Both the position numbers and the translations under genes were made by a program. A DNA stretch of 54,003 nt from Candidatus Kapaibacterium sp. (GTDB taxonomy: Bacteria; Bacteroidota; Ignavibacteria; Kapaibacteriales; UBA4661), in contig JANYIG010000189.1 in the NCBI GenBank assembly GCA_025358765.1, forward strand, positions 1-54,003. The letters run 5' to 3'. The notes under the pieces were generated by a model. The model worked only from the letters and a program-made list of their open reading frames with translations, did no database searches and was not told the origin of the DNA. Each line of letters opens with the position of its first letter. Position 1 is the first letter of the stretch. This document shows, piece after piece, positions 1 through 8,200 of the stretch.

Positions 1-101
1 TGAATAGAACGATGTGTATCAACGCGCCGTACAACAGAGAACCGCGATGTTGCTTTTGTTCTCGTAAAGCCTTAGACGGATGGAATAGCAACAAGGTTGA
101 C
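1..101. repeat. 101-bp direct repeat, copy 1
   Basis: These 101 bases recur without mismatch at 2119-2219, in the same orientation and 2118 bp away. The two copies bracket the sigma-factor operon. The window starts inside this copy, so its true left border is unknown. No convincing gene lies in it: the short ORFs crossing it share no family signature. On the minus strand copy 2 lies directly upstream of a small signal-peptide ORF, so the repeat may be a 5' leader or promoter unit. Confidence 0.9.
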
Positions 102-118
102 GTGAGTGAGAGTAAATC

Positions 119-231
119 GGTTCTTATTGGTTTTAGTTGGAAGTGTGTTGTCATGCCAGTCCCAGCCGGAGTTCATAGCCGCAATTTTTCTTCCTAAAAA
201 CTGGCTTTTTCAACTGAAACCAATGAGAACC
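119..231. repeat. 113-bp inverted-repeat (MITE-like) element, copy 1
   Basis: The ends are imperfect inverted repeats of about 23 bp. The left end begins ggttcttattggttttag and the right end finishes ctgaaaccaatgagaacc. A hexamer taaatc lies at 113-118 and again at 234-239, which could be an eroded target duplication. The interior (about 134-231) recurs at about 90% identity at 26933-27031. No transposase is encoded, so this fits a small non-autonomous element. It fills most of the space before the sigma-factor gene. Confidence 0.65.
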
Positions 232-344
232 AATAAATCATCAAACAATATTCACCGTCATGTAAGATTTTCCTTTTGCAGCGTAACTAACAAAAGAAAA
301 GGTTCGGTTATCTATTTCGTTCGTAGCATTTTGAACATTTTATT

Positions 345-938
345 GTGAACGCTTCCTTGCAACAGCATACCACAACACAACTAAGCCGAACGCTACAGGA
401 AGAAGACTTCTTGAGCATTCTGCATGAAAACCGCACCCGCATTATGCACGTGTGCAGCGTCTATGCTGCTTCCCGTGACGACCGCGAAGATTTGTTTCAG
501 GAAATCGCCATTCAGATTTGGCGCTCGCTCCCACATTTTCGGGGCGAGGCGAGCCTTTCCACGTGGATCTATCGCATTGCGCTCAACATTGCAATGCGTT
601 TTCAAGAAAAACAACACCGCTCCAATGCTGCTTTGCGAAGTGCGGAGGCATGGTTCACCTACGACGAATCCACGCCTGATGAAGCGCTCGACGAGCGGAT
701 TGAGCATCTTCGTCACTGCATACACAACCTTCCCGAACGCCAGCGAAATGTCGTGGTGCTGTTTATGGAAGATTGCTCACAGCGCGAAATTGCTGCCACG
801 CTCGAGCTTTCTGAAAGTAATGTTGGCGTGATGCTCTCCCGCATTAAACCTGTGCTATTGAAGTGCATGAATGCTCTCACAAAACACTATACATCAACCA
901 TAGCCAACCAGCACAACGCTGCGAAAGGAGGCACGTAA
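345..938 (+). CDS. ECF-type RNA polymerase sigma factor
   Basis: This 197-aa protein has the two-domain layout of extracytoplasmic-function sigma factors, which direct RNA polymerase to a stress or envelope regulon. Region 2 is at about residues 45-90 (DDREDLFQEI, then STWIYRIALNIA). Region 4 is at about 128-175 (LPERQRNVVVLF, SQREIAATLELSESNVG), the helix-turn-helix that contacts the -35 element. The start is a GTG; no in-frame ATG precedes region 2 at a sensible distance. The stop codon overlaps the ATG of the next gene (taATG at 936-940), so the two are translationally coupled. A coupled membrane protein downstream suggests control by a tethered anti-sigma factor. The regulon cannot be told from sequence. 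Confidence 0.9.
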   Translation: MNASLQQHTTTQLSRTLQEEDFLSILHENRTRIMHVCSVYAASRDDREDLFQEIAIQIWRSLPHFRGEASLSTWIYRIALNIAMRFQEKQHRSNAALRSAEAWFTYDESTPDEALDERIEHLRHCIHNLPERQRNVVVLFMEDCSQREIAATLELSESNVGVMLSRIKPVLLKCMNALTKHYTSTIANQHNAAKGGT

Positions 939-1960
939 TGGAACCGCTCCCAAATGACTACACAGGTGTTGACGACCTCAAACGCTTGTGGCAAAGCCAA
1001 ATGGATACAAATACGCCCACATTTTTTACACTCAACGATGAGGCAATTATCGCTCACATTCGTACCCTTTCCCAAAACCAAGACGAGCAGACAGCTTCTC
1101 GCTCAACCGACGACAGGCACAGAAGCGGCTCTGTCTTTTGGCTTCAAGCGTGGTTTCAATCATGGTTTTGGGCATTGCTTCCATTCTTTAACCGTATTTT
1201 TGAAAGGGTACAACCCATGAAAACACTTCTTGCCATTCTCCAAAACCGCACGATGTTCATTCGCAGCATCTTCACTACGCACGACCTCGCTCGGCGGGCG
1301 GTGGAACTGTTAGCAATTTCATTTGTGTCATTTTTTCTGTACGGGTTTGTGCTGGGGCTGCAACATAGCGTCGTGCAAGGCTTCGCAGCAGCATTCAAGC
1401 TCCCCTTGCTGTTTTTGCTTACCATTGTGATTACCTTCCCAACGTTGTTTATTTTTGGAAGTTTGCTCGGCACGGGGCGGTCTTTTATGCAGACCGTGGT
1501 GATTTTGCTGGCGGGAACTACCATCATCAGCCTTGTGTTGGTAGCACTTGCGCCTGTGACGCTGTTGTTCGGCATGACAACGAGCAGTTATCAGTTTTTT
1601 AAGCTGTTGAACGTGGGGATTTTTATTGTGGCGTGGTTTTTGGGGGCAGCATTTTTCCGTGCAATCTACGCGTCGGCTACGGAAGCGATGGAACGCGAAG
1701 CAACTCATGATGGTGAGACCAGTGAGGCGGTTGAATCTGAATCAGGCGACGAACATTACCGGGAAAATCGTGAAAAAGTGCAAGTGTATTTCGTGCGCTT
1801 TTGGTTTTTGCTGTATGGCTTTGTCGCCACCCAGATTGCGTGGATGCTCCGTCCGTTTGTGTGTTCGTCGTCGTTAGAGTTTGAGCTTTTTCGCGGGATG
1901 CGTGACAATGTGTATAGCGATATTTTGCACTCCATAGCGCATATCTTGGGTTTTCGGTGA
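938..1960 (+). CDS. Multi-spanning membrane protein, candidate anti-sigma partner
   Basis: This 340-aa protein starts at an ATG with a strong SD (aaaggagg at 924-931) inside the end of the sigma gene. About 75 hydrophilic N-terminal residues come first. Then come at least five hydrophobic segments around 120-265 (for example FVSFFLYGFVLGL, LPLLFLLTIVITFPTLFIF), an acidic loop around 275-295, and a last hydrophobic segment near 298-320. The central part resembles Yip1-like multispanning proteins. I see no zinc-binding anti-sigma motif. The coupling suggests that it holds or senses for the sigma factor, with the cytoplasmic N-terminus as the likely contact; this is inference. A hairpin follows at 1978-2010. 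Confidence 0.75.
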   Translation: MEPLPNDYTGVDDLKRLWQSQMDTNTPTFFTLNDEAIIAHIRTLSQNQDEQTASRSTDDRHRSGSVFWLQAWFQSWFWALLPFFNRIFERVQPMKTLLAILQNRTMFIRSIFTTHDLARRAVELLAISFVSFFLYGFVLGLQHSVVQGFAAAFKLPLLFLLTIVITFPTLFIFGSLLGTGRSFMQTVVILLAGTTIISLVLVALAPVTLLFGMTTSSYQFFKLLNVGIFIVAWFLGAAFFRAIYASATEAMEREATHDGETSEAVESESGDEHYRENREKVQVYFVRFWFLLYGFVATQIAWMLRPFVCSSSLEFELFRGMRDNVYSDILHSIAHILGFR

Positions 1961-1977
1961 ACATGTGAGGAGGAGTG

Positions 1978-2010
1978 AGGTGTAGTTCACCTTTGAGGTG
2001 GACTACACCT
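1978..2010. terminator. Hairpin terminator after sigma operon
   Basis: A 13-bp stem (aggtgtagttcac / gtggactacacct, one mismatch) encloses a 7-base loop 17 bp after the membrane-protein stop. The following T-run is weak (ttaaacc), so termination strength is uncertain. It also lies directly after the stop of the minus-strand small ORF 2011-2100 and could serve both directions. Confidence 0.55.
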
Positions 2011-2100
2011 TTAAACCTTACAGTAGTTTTGAGCGGTTTGGGCATGGAGAATACAGGCGTTGCTGGCGAGCAGCAACGCAAGAATGAATGCGTTTTTCAT
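2011..2100 (-). CDS. Small secreted-peptide ORF (29 aa)
   Basis: This short minus-strand frame encodes a 29-residue product. It begins MKNAFILALLLASNAC and continues through HAQ, an almost ideal Sec signal peptide (Lys at position 2, hydrophobic core, A-x-A-like or lipobox-like end). Only about nine residues follow before TAA. A hairpin starts one base after the stop, and the 101-bp repeat lies just upstream. It may be a genuine micro-peptide, or the 5' remnant of a longer secreted-protein gene. No clear SD is present. No homologue is recognised. Confidence 0.35.
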   Translation of the reverse strand: MKNAFILALLLASNACILHAQTAQNYCKV

Positions 2101-2118
2101 TGTAATGGCAAAAAGATG

Positions 2119-2219
2119 TGAATAGAACGATGTGTATCAACGCGCCGTACAACAGAGAACCGCGATGTTGCTTTTGTTCTCGTAAAGCCTTAGACGGATG
2201 GAATAGCAACAAGGTTGAC
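2119..2219. repeat. 101-bp direct repeat, copy 2
   Basis: This copy is identical to bases 1-101 over its full length. After 2219 only loose similarity remains to bases 102-112. It lies between the minus-strand nitroreductase gene and the 29-codon secreted-peptide ORF. Exact identity across 101 bp implies recent duplication, gene conversion or functional constraint. Confidence 0.9.
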
Positions 2220-2260
2220 ATGGATGAGGCGCGGTGAGTTCTACAAACAGCACCGCCCGA

Positions 2261-2935
2261 CTACTCCACAAATGTGGCGATTTCTTCCAACGGTTTGCGG
2301 TGAATATTCGGCACAGCGGCAGCCTCTGCTGGATAGCCCACGACAAGTAGGAGAAATGGTTTTTCGTTTTGTGGGCGACCCAAAATATCGTTCAAAAAGT
2401 TCATCGGGCTGGGCGTGTGCGTGAGCGATGCAAGACCGGCATTGTGCAGCGCTGTAATAAGCATACCCGTTGCGATGCCCACCGATTCTTGCACATAATA
2501 ATGCTTCACGCTACGTCCGTCGGGCAGAAGTCCAGTTTTTTCAGCAAAGATGGCAATCAGATACGGCGCGGTTTCTAAAAAAGGTTTATCCGAATCGGTG
2601 CCAAGCGGCGCGAGCGCATCCAACCATTCTTGCGGGGCACGGCGCTCATAAAAATCATGCTCCTCGTCTTCGGAAGCAACGCGGATGCGGCTCTTCATCT
2701 CTGGATTCGAGACGACTACAAACCGCCAAGGCTGCATATTAGCTCCGCTTGGTGCTGTTCCCGCAGCCCGTAGGCAATCCTCAATGACACCACGCGGCAC
2801 GGGTCGGTCAGAAAAATGACGTACTGTCCGGCGGCGTTGCAGTGAATCATTAAATTCCGTCGCACGGCGTTGCATATCCTCCACAGGATATTCCCGATAG
2901 CTTGTTAGCGTGATAAATTCTGGTGCTGATGACAT
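2261..2935 (-). CDS. Nitroreductase-family flavoenzyme, iodotyrosine-deiodinase-like
   Basis: This 224-aa FMN-dependent nitroreductase-fold protein is closest to the halotyrosine dehalogenase (IYD) branch. FMN-phosphate contacts are visible as RRRTVRHF near 34-41, and the AGTAPSGAN loop is at 58-66. A further family block runs [14 protein letters not shown] at 189-202. The active-site lid residues that bind the halotyrosine zwitterion in human IYD (Glu157, Tyr161, Lys182) have counterparts with identical spacing: Glu92, Tyr96 and Lys117. This supports reductive dehalogenation of iodo- or bromotyrosine more than generic nitroreduction. The human membrane anchor is absent, so the enzyme should be cytosolic. 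The acyltransferase gene upstream on the same strand ends 98 bp away. The physiological substrate is inferred. Confidence 0.85.
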   Translation of the reverse strand: MSSAPEFITLTSYREYPVEDMQRRATEFNDSLQRRRTVRHFSDRPVPRGVIEDCLRAAGTAPSGANMQPWRFVVVSNPEMKSRIRVASEDEEHDFYERRAPQEWLDALAPLGTDSDKPFLETAPYLIAIFAEKTGLLPDGRSVKHYYVQESVGIATGMLITALHNAGLASLTHTPSPMNFLNDILGRPQNEKPFLLLVVGYPAEAAAVPNIHRKPLEEIATFVE

Positions 2936-3033
2936 TGTTTTTTTTGATGAATATGGATAAAAAACGTGAACTCGTCATGGGGTACGGGCTTCCGTTCGCA
3001 CTCCATGACGTAATTATTTCAGACGACTCTTGT

Positions 3034-4293
3034 TTATCCTGCGGTATTCGTTTGCGCGGCTTGCGGGAAACGTTCTTTTACCCAGGCATTTGCCCAATCC
3101 ACAAAACCGGGTGTGGTTAGCAAAAATATTGTTGCGAACAACCCCGCAAAGATGAAAATCAGACGCTTATGGCGTTTCGGTTCGCGGAGTTTGAAGTCAT
3201 GCCAAAGTAATGTCATATAATACACGGCAATCACTGTCATTATGACGACAATAATCACGGCATGGGGCTTGAAGGAAGGTCCCACAAAATAGCTTAATCC
3301 TAAATTCGCTGGTGAGCCATACACAATCATGAGATGGAAAACATACACAAATAATGATTCTTGTCCCATCAGCTGCAACCAGCCAGCGATGCGCTTCCCA
3401 AGCGCAGATGACTCCAGCTGTGCTTGATATAAATAAAGGAGAGAAAACATTAACACCGAACCGGACACACGAAACAGCGCATTTCCGGGTGAGCACAAAT
3501 ACCAATTTTGCCCCCAACCGTAGTTCAAAAGCCAGTTGTACGGCGTGAAAAATTCCAGAAATAAGGTTGCGGCGGGAGTAATGACCGCAATTATTGCCAT
3601 AATCTTCGCAAAACGCCGCCGTTGCTCGTATTCAAGCTCCATAAAAAACGCCGTTATTGCTGCACCCGCGAAAAAATACCCGCACCATGGAAACAACGGG
3701 AACGCCGCTGCTGGTGGGCGTGAAAGATACGACCCCAAAAATCGCGGCAAGAATGAATCCGGCTCCAGAGTCCACACGAAGGGCGCTCCGAAGAAAAACA
3801 CCACCGCCAAAGCCACAAACACCCAGCGTAAATATTGTGGTTTTGGTGTGAGCAGCATCGCGGTCAACGCAAAGAGTGAAGCCATAACGATAGCATGAAG
3901 CACATCACAGATGAAGAGGATATTTTGGCGCTCTGGCTGTGCCTGGAGCAATTTCCACAACGAAAACTCCGGAATGTGTAACCAATACGCTACAAGCAGG
4001 ATAAACGCAAGCCGTTTGACGTATTTTCGCAGTGACGATTGAAAACCTTTGTATTCATCCCATTTTCGCGACGCTGCAAGCCAGAACCCCGCACCTGCAC
4101 AGAAGATAAACGTTACCGAAACGTAGCCGTTCGAGGTATTGAGAAGGGTAAAAAACCAGCCGGAGCGGAAACCGTTGCTCATACAGGCGTTCACGACGTG
4201 CGTTTCAATCATCCACACGCAAGCAATGCCGCGCAGAATGTCTATGAACGTAAGCCGCCCAGACATGGGAGAAGAAGTGTTGGAAGAAGCCAT
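3034..4293 (-). CDS. Multi-pass membrane acyltransferase (HGSNAT/DUF1624-like)
   Basis: This polytopic protein of 419 aa is counted from the chosen ATG; an upstream ATG at 4341 would give 435 aa. It opens with the family signature RLTFIDILRGIACVWMIETH. About ten hydrophobic helices follow, for example FVALAVVFFFGAPFVW and LFATIFLLTTPGFV. This matches the heparan-alpha-glucosaminide N-acetyltransferase / DUF1624 group, which moves acyl groups across the membrane to sugars. The donor and acceptor cannot be told here. The nitroreductase gene follows 98 bp downstream and may be co-transcribed. Neither candidate start has a convincing SD, so the N-terminus is uncertain. Confidence 0.8.
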   Translation of the reverse strand: MASSNTSSPMSGRLTFIDILRGIACVWMIETHVVNACMSNGFRSGWFFTLLNTSNGYVSVTFIFCAGAGFWLAASRKWDEYKGFQSSLRKYVKRLAFILLVAYWLHIPEFSLWKLLQAQPERQNILFICDVLHAIVMASLFALTAMLLTPKPQYLRWVFVALAVVFFFGAPFVWTLEPDSFLPRFLGSYLSRPPAAAFPLFPWCGYFFAGAAITAFFMELEYEQRRRFAKIMAIIAVITPAATLFLEFFTPYNWLLNYGWGQNWYLCSPGNALFRVSGSVLMFSLLYLYQAQLESSALGKRIAGWLQLMGQESLFVYVFHLMIVYGSPANLGLSYFVGPSFKPHAVIIVVIMTVIAVYYMTLLWHDFKLREPKRHKRLIFIFAGLFATIFLLTTPGFVDWANAWVKERFPQAAQTNTAG

Positions 4294-4394
4294 GATTGTG
4301 CGATTGGGGGGAAGAGAAATATGTTTGCTGAAAATACACATTTTACGCCGTCAGCGCAAAAAATATGATTTCTACCCCATTTACCGACTAACGT

Positions 4395-4425
4395 TTTGGA
4401 TTTTCATAGGGGATGCTGTATTTTG
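4395..4425 (+). promoter_or_regulatory. Possible Bacteroidota-type promoter
   Basis: TTTG at 4395-4398 is followed after 20 bases by TATTTTG at 4419-4425. This is close to the Bacteroidota primary-sigma pattern TTTG-N19-21-TAnnTTTG, with one base missing in the -7 box. It lies about 50 bases before the UPF0175 start codon at 4477. It is a pattern match only. Confidence 0.35.
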
Positions 4426-4476
4426 TACTGTAATCCTTGAGTATTACAACAAATGTTTCTTGTTTGTGCTTTCGCC

Positions 4477-4737
4477 ATGACCATTACCCTCACACTACCC
4501 GACGATACCTACCCACTCTACGCTCGTGCTACCGATGTTGCTGCGGAAGTACAGTTGCATCACGCACAAATACTATACGCCGAGGGGCGAATTTCTATAG
4601 GCAAAGCCACAGAACTTGCAGGCGTGGATATGGTTGAATTTATGCGCTTGTGCGCTCAAGTTCACATTCCAGCTGTTGACTACGAATCAAGCGACCTTGC
4701 TGCCGAAATGCTTGTTCTCGCTTCGTCCCACCCATGA
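4477..4737 (+). CDS. UPF0175 family protein, probable antitoxin
   Basis: This 86-aa protein is counted from ATG 4477; an ATG at 4453 would add eight hydrophobic residues. It has the UPF0175 layout: an N-terminal strand region (MTITLTLPDD), then a helical part with AQILYAEGRISIGKATELAG near residues 32-51 and FMRLCAQVHIP near 57-67. The latter resembles a short helix-turn-helix. UPF0175 proteins are typically encoded directly upstream of DUF3368 PIN-fold proteins. Here the stop overlaps the next start in ATGA (4734-4737). I infer an antitoxin that binds the PIN protein and represses its own promoter. Confidence 0.8.
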   Translation: MTITLTLPDDTYPLYARATDVAAEVQLHHAQILYAEGRISIGKATELAGVDMVEFMRLCAQVHIPAVDYESSDLAAEMLVLASSHP

Positions 4738-5207
4738 TCCTTATTGCTGACAGTTCTGCATTGATCGCCCTTGCCGCTTGTAATGGTCTTGGGTTCCTAC
4801 CCATCCTATTTGCTCATGTGTATGTGCCTCGCTCAGTGTTTGAAGAAATATGCAACCATGAGAAACCTTTTGCCACCGTACTCCGTCACTTTCTTGAGAC
4901 CCGCATTCTTGACATTGATGCCTCTTTTCCTATCTTCATGGGCGGTTCGCTTGGCAAAGGCGAACAAGAGGCAATGGCATTGTATAAACAACAGAATGCA
5001 GATGCGCTGCTCATAGACGACCGCCACGCTCGGGGCATCGCCAAAGCCAATGATATTACGATTATTGGCAGCATTGGTGTCTTGCTTCTTGCAAAAGAGC
5101 ATCGGTTGCTTGGGGCTATTATGCCTTCTCTTCAAGCTATCGGCGCAGCAGGTATTTTCATCAGCCCATCACTTGTTCAAGAAGCCAGACGACTTTCGGG
5201 TGAATAA
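4734..5207 (+). CDS. DUF3368 PIN-domain protein, probable toxin RNase
   Basis: This 157-aa PIN-fold protein is of the DUF3368 type. The first acidic residue is in the N-terminal strand (ILIADSSALIALA; Asp5). A conserved Glu follows around 36-40 (SVFEEIC). GKGEQEAMAL near 74-83 carries the second acidic cluster, and ADALLIDDRHARGIA near 90-104 gives the last aspartates. Together these form the metal-binding site of PIN ribonucleases. It overlaps the UPF0175 gene by four bases, so translation is coupled. The RNA target is unknown. The gene converges on the giant minus-strand gene, with one hairpin between them. Confidence 0.85.
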   Translation: MILIADSSALIALAACNGLGFLPILFAHVYVPRSVFEEICNHEKPFATVLRHFLETRILDIDASFPIFMGGSLGKGEQEAMALYKQQNADALLIDDRHARGIAKANDITIIGSIGVLLLAKEHRLLGAIMPSLQAIGAAGIFISPSLVQEARRLSGE

Positions 5208-5211
5208 ACGC

Positions 5212-5251
5212 AAAAAAAAAACGGCGTTTATTCATGAAGAATATACGCCGT
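5212..5251 (-). terminator. Intrinsic terminator of the giant minus-strand gene
   Basis: On the minus strand a 13-bp stem (acggcgtatattc / gaataaacgccgt, one mismatch, 5-base loop) is followed by a ten-base T run (A run at 5212-5221). It begins 29 bp after the giant gene's stop at 5280. In the plus direction the hairpin lacks a T tract, so it is a weaker end for the PIN gene. Confidence 0.8.
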
Positions 5252-5279
5252 AAAAAGTTAAAATTCTCACACGATAACG

Positions 5280-8200
5280 TTATTTCACCACATCTATCCG
5301 CTCGGTCAGCACAGCCGATGGTGTTGTGAGCGTAAGCATATATGCGCCGCTTGGGATGGTGCGGGTGTTTATCGTTATTTGGTATTCACCCGGAGCATGG
5401 TCGCGCCGGACGAGTGTTTGCACTTTTGTGCCGGACGCATCATAGAGCGAAAGCTCCACAACGCCCTGTTCACGGACTGTGTAGGTTATCAGCGATTCAT
5501 CCTTCACCGGATTGGGTACAGGAGGTTTGATGGAGTTACCGTTCGTGGTTTTTATCAAACGCGTACCATCGGCACGACACGCACCGGAGGTAAACGTTCC
5601 CGTCGTCACATCAATAAACACACGATTTTCACCCTGCCCGCCCGACCACTTAAATTCCTCAATCTCAAGGAATGATTTATCGGTATCGCCCGCCACGGAT
5701 AAACACTGGAACTCCAGCATCACGGTGTCTTTACCGTTCCAGCGAGTAGTTGACGGAATGCCTAATCGCAATAACGAGTTTGGTTGCGGGCTGGTGGCTT
5801 GATAAACCCTACGCTCTCCGCTACCAAGGACTAACACCTGCTTGCTCACCCGAATAAATCCTTCAACAATTGGCTGAGGAATATTACGGAAAATCGTTGT
5901 AAACAGTTCAGGGTTGCTGGTTTCTGGTTTGGCAATATACAACTGTACCGTGACTGGTTGTCCGGGTTCGACATTATCTTGAACAACGCGGAGACCAACC
6001 TTCATGAAAACATCTTCAGAGGTAGGCTTGCGAGCAGAAGCCACAAGTGGCACATCTACCGTATCCACATCGAACACAAAACGCGCCACACCCCGCAAAG
6101 TTCCTTCCTTGCTTGCAACACATCGAACAGAAATCCTCATCGTATCATTCGGATTCAACGTCTGATTTTCTACTCTGCCAATGCTAAATGTACCGTCAGG
6201 GTTCACCGGCATCTGGGGGTCTTTCAGCAACTGCGCTTTACTGCTACTGCTGTTGTTGACAATCACTAATGTCGTGAAACTCGTCCTTCCCACCAGCACT
6301 GTCTTGAAATTTACCGTATCCGCTCGCAGCGCCACAACACGACCTCGCAGCGCCGCCGTTTCGCGGTATGTTTGCAGGATGCTGCTCGACGGCGTTGTGT
6401 ACGTTAGTGTGATGTTCGCTTGACGATTACCTACCGCTCCTTTCGGTATAAATTCTACCTGCAACGGGAATGTTTTCCCGGGCTGCACAACGTCATCGCT
6501 CGTGTTGCTCAACACGGTAACGCGCCGGAAATTGCTCGTTTCTTGCGATGGGTCAATGTCAATCGCTTTGAGCGTGAGTGGCTCGGTGAAAAGATTCGTG
6601 AGCGTGACAGTTCGCCGCGCCGTATCGCCCGCTACCACACGCCCCACGTCCAACGTCGTGACGCGCCATACCACGCCCGGCGGTGCAACGGTTGTGAACG
6701 GAAATGACTCCGACCAAGCACCCGTGCCGCCTTGATTGATAGCTCGCACACGCCAATAATACGTTGTCAAGTTTGCCAAATTGCCAATCGTTCGGCTCGT
6801 CGTTGCTGCCTCGAGCGTTTCGGTGAAGGTAAGCGGAATAAACGTGGCATTGGCGGACACTTGCACTTCGTACTGTTTTGCTTCCGAAAGTGCAACCCAC
6901 CGCAGCAGTGTGGCGCTCGTGCTGAGGTTGATGGAATCTCTTTTGGGGGACACAAGTGTTACTGCCCTTGGCGCATCAGGTAGCCGTGAGAACAAGCGAA
7001 TAGGCGTGGTAAACAGGACAAGTTGTGGCGCTTCGGTGTTTGTGATTTTGCAGAAATACGACCCTGTATCGCTTTGGCTAAAGGTCGTAAACCCAAGCTC
7101 CGTACTGATTCTCGCTAATGGCTGCACGGCAACGGTGTCGCCCAATTGCCGGAGTTTAAACCACTGGTTACGATTGTTCGCAAAACCACTATCAAGCCGG
7201 AACGAGAACGAAAACTTTTGGTCAATCGTCGCTAATGTATCGCTTCCAACCATTACGCTTGCTTGCGGCACGTAGGTGAAGCGTTTTTGTTTGAGGAACC
7301 GTGCTTGCGGCACGATGCTGGAAAACGTGAATACATTCCCTTCCAAACGCAACACCTCAAGGCTGTTTTTCATCGAATCTAAATTCGGTATGGAGGTGAA
7401 TTTGTTCCAACTTAAACCCAATTCTTTCAAACGAAGTTCGCCCATATGCGGCGCAACAGCGCCCGCAAGGGCGTTACTGTCTAATTGCACCACACGCAGA
7501 TTCCGCAACGTCGCAAGCTCCGGCAACGTACCCGTCAAACCAGCATTTTGCATTGCCAGCACCTCGAGGCTTTGTAAAAACACAATCCGCGATGGAATTT
7601 CGCTCGTAAAACGGTTGCCGGATAATGTCAGTTCTTTCAACCCACTAAGATTCCAAAGTTCGTTCGGCAACGCGCCGGAGAGCTTGTTGTAACTCGCGTC
7701 TAATTTCGTTAGGCTTTTTAAGCCAGCGATTTCGCCCGAGCCGCCACCGTCAGCATTTTTTGCTCGCACTGCAACCGACACACCCGCGCCAATACTTGCT
7801 GGTAGGGAACCTGTCAGTTGATTATTTGAAAGAATAAGTTCTTGCAGATTGAGTAATGCGCCAATTTCCGACGGAATAGCGCCCGTGAGCTTGTTATTAC
7901 TCAAATCCAGCACCGTAAGTCCCAACAATCCAACTATGCACGCTGGAATCTCACCCGTGAACGCATTACGCCGGAACACGAGTTCTCGCAAACTGACGAT
8001 AGTACAAATATTGGTCGGAATCGTGCCACTGAACTGGTTGCTGTCTAACCGCAATACTTGAAGATTCGTGAACCGAACGGTATTTTTGGCAGAATCTGGC
8101 AGCAATGCGGATAGCGAACCCGAAAGATTGTTATTGGTCAATCGAAGTTCCTGTAAATTCGTCATCGTCGCAATCGAAGAATTAAGCGCTCCCTCAAGCC

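Noticed and set aside
12-197. 61-codon ORF in the first 101-bp repeat
   Set aside because: Only the first part is shared with the second repeat copy and the frame breaks there; there is no sign of selection for protein.
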